NCBI GenBank assembly: GCA_958295785.1 | Contig: OY282377.1 | Coordinates: 4,404,896-4,468,895, forward strand | DNA: 64,000 nt | From: an uncultured Latescibacterota bacterium | GTDB lineage: Bacteria > Latescibacterota > UBA2968 | Direction of reading: 5' to 3' | Shown: in pieces, positions 63,971 through 64,000 of the stretch | Layout: the number at the start of each line of letters is the position of its first letter | Numbering within the stretch: position 1 is the stretch's first letter | Translations under genes and position numbers: made by a program | The notes under the pieces: generated by a model | The model's database searches: none | The model's input: the letters and a program-made list of their open reading frames with translations, nothing else | Told to the model about the DNA's origin: nothing

Positions 63971-64000
63971 GTCTTGGTGGTCAGCGGTCAGCGGTAAGCA

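Overview
The window looks like a chromosome segment of an uncultured Gram-negative-type bacterium. It has lipoprotein signal peptides, a HlyD-type periplasmic adaptor, several phytanoyl-CoA-dioxygenase-like oxygenases beside a sulfatase, and many GC-rich dispersed intergenic repeats. This mix is reminiscent of Latescibacterota- or Poribacteria-like genomes, but that placement is inference. No rRNA, tRNA or CRISPR array was seen.

Region 1 (1-11 kb) is ordinary chromosome: the end of RNase R, a frameshifted FxLYD-like lipoprotein, two secreted proteins of unknown function, a TPR lipoprotein overlapping a second lipoprotein, a secreted M14 carboxypeptidase, and a DUF2089/DUF4097 pair that shares a small helical motif.

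Region 2 (11-29.65 kb) is a decayed defence island and the most striking part of the window. A putative phage-abortive-infection (PutAbiC-like) gene is split by an IS701-type and an IS630-type element. It is followed by hicB with a nonsense-bearing hicA and by type I restriction (hsdR/hsdS) scraps. A 5-methylcytosine methyltransferase gene (dcm-like) is interrupted by a 9,817-bp IS1595-family transposon with 23-bp perfect terminal inverted repeats. The transposon has an exact 8-bp target duplication, and removing it restores the methyltransferase frame. It carries a methyltransferase-HNH gene that is itself split by a type III restriction-modification block (mod, res and a DUF2290 remnant). 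To the right are the dcm 3' end, a truncated GHKL ATPase, a dead IS701 copy, a second PutAbiC remnant, and duplicated small genes behind a leader sequence found three times.

Region 3 (29.7-35 kb) is metabolic: an iron-dependent alcohol dehydrogenase with a LarA/DUF2088-like protein, then pyrC (apparently leaderless) and carA of pyrimidine synthesis.

Region 4 (35-45.6 kb) is a peptide processing and export locus: an active-site-bearing M16 peptidase with an M16-like partner, a zinc-ribbon membrane protein, a CNBD-C39 peptidase-ABC exporter (frameshifted in a T7 run), a HlyD adaptor (split by the second IS630-type copy) and a PpiC/SurA-like isomerase. No precursor peptide was recognised.

Region 5 (45.6-64 kb) holds thrS without a TGS domain, a membrane-anchored spermidine-synthase-like protein with an IS701 copy next to its start codon, five phytanoyl-CoA dioxygenase-like proteins with a sulfatase, a secreted protein, an SRPBCC protein, a CehA/McbA-like protein with an apparently degenerate metal site, a cyclic-nucleotide-binding protein and pckA. 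The intergenic spaces are rich in dispersed and tandem repeats.
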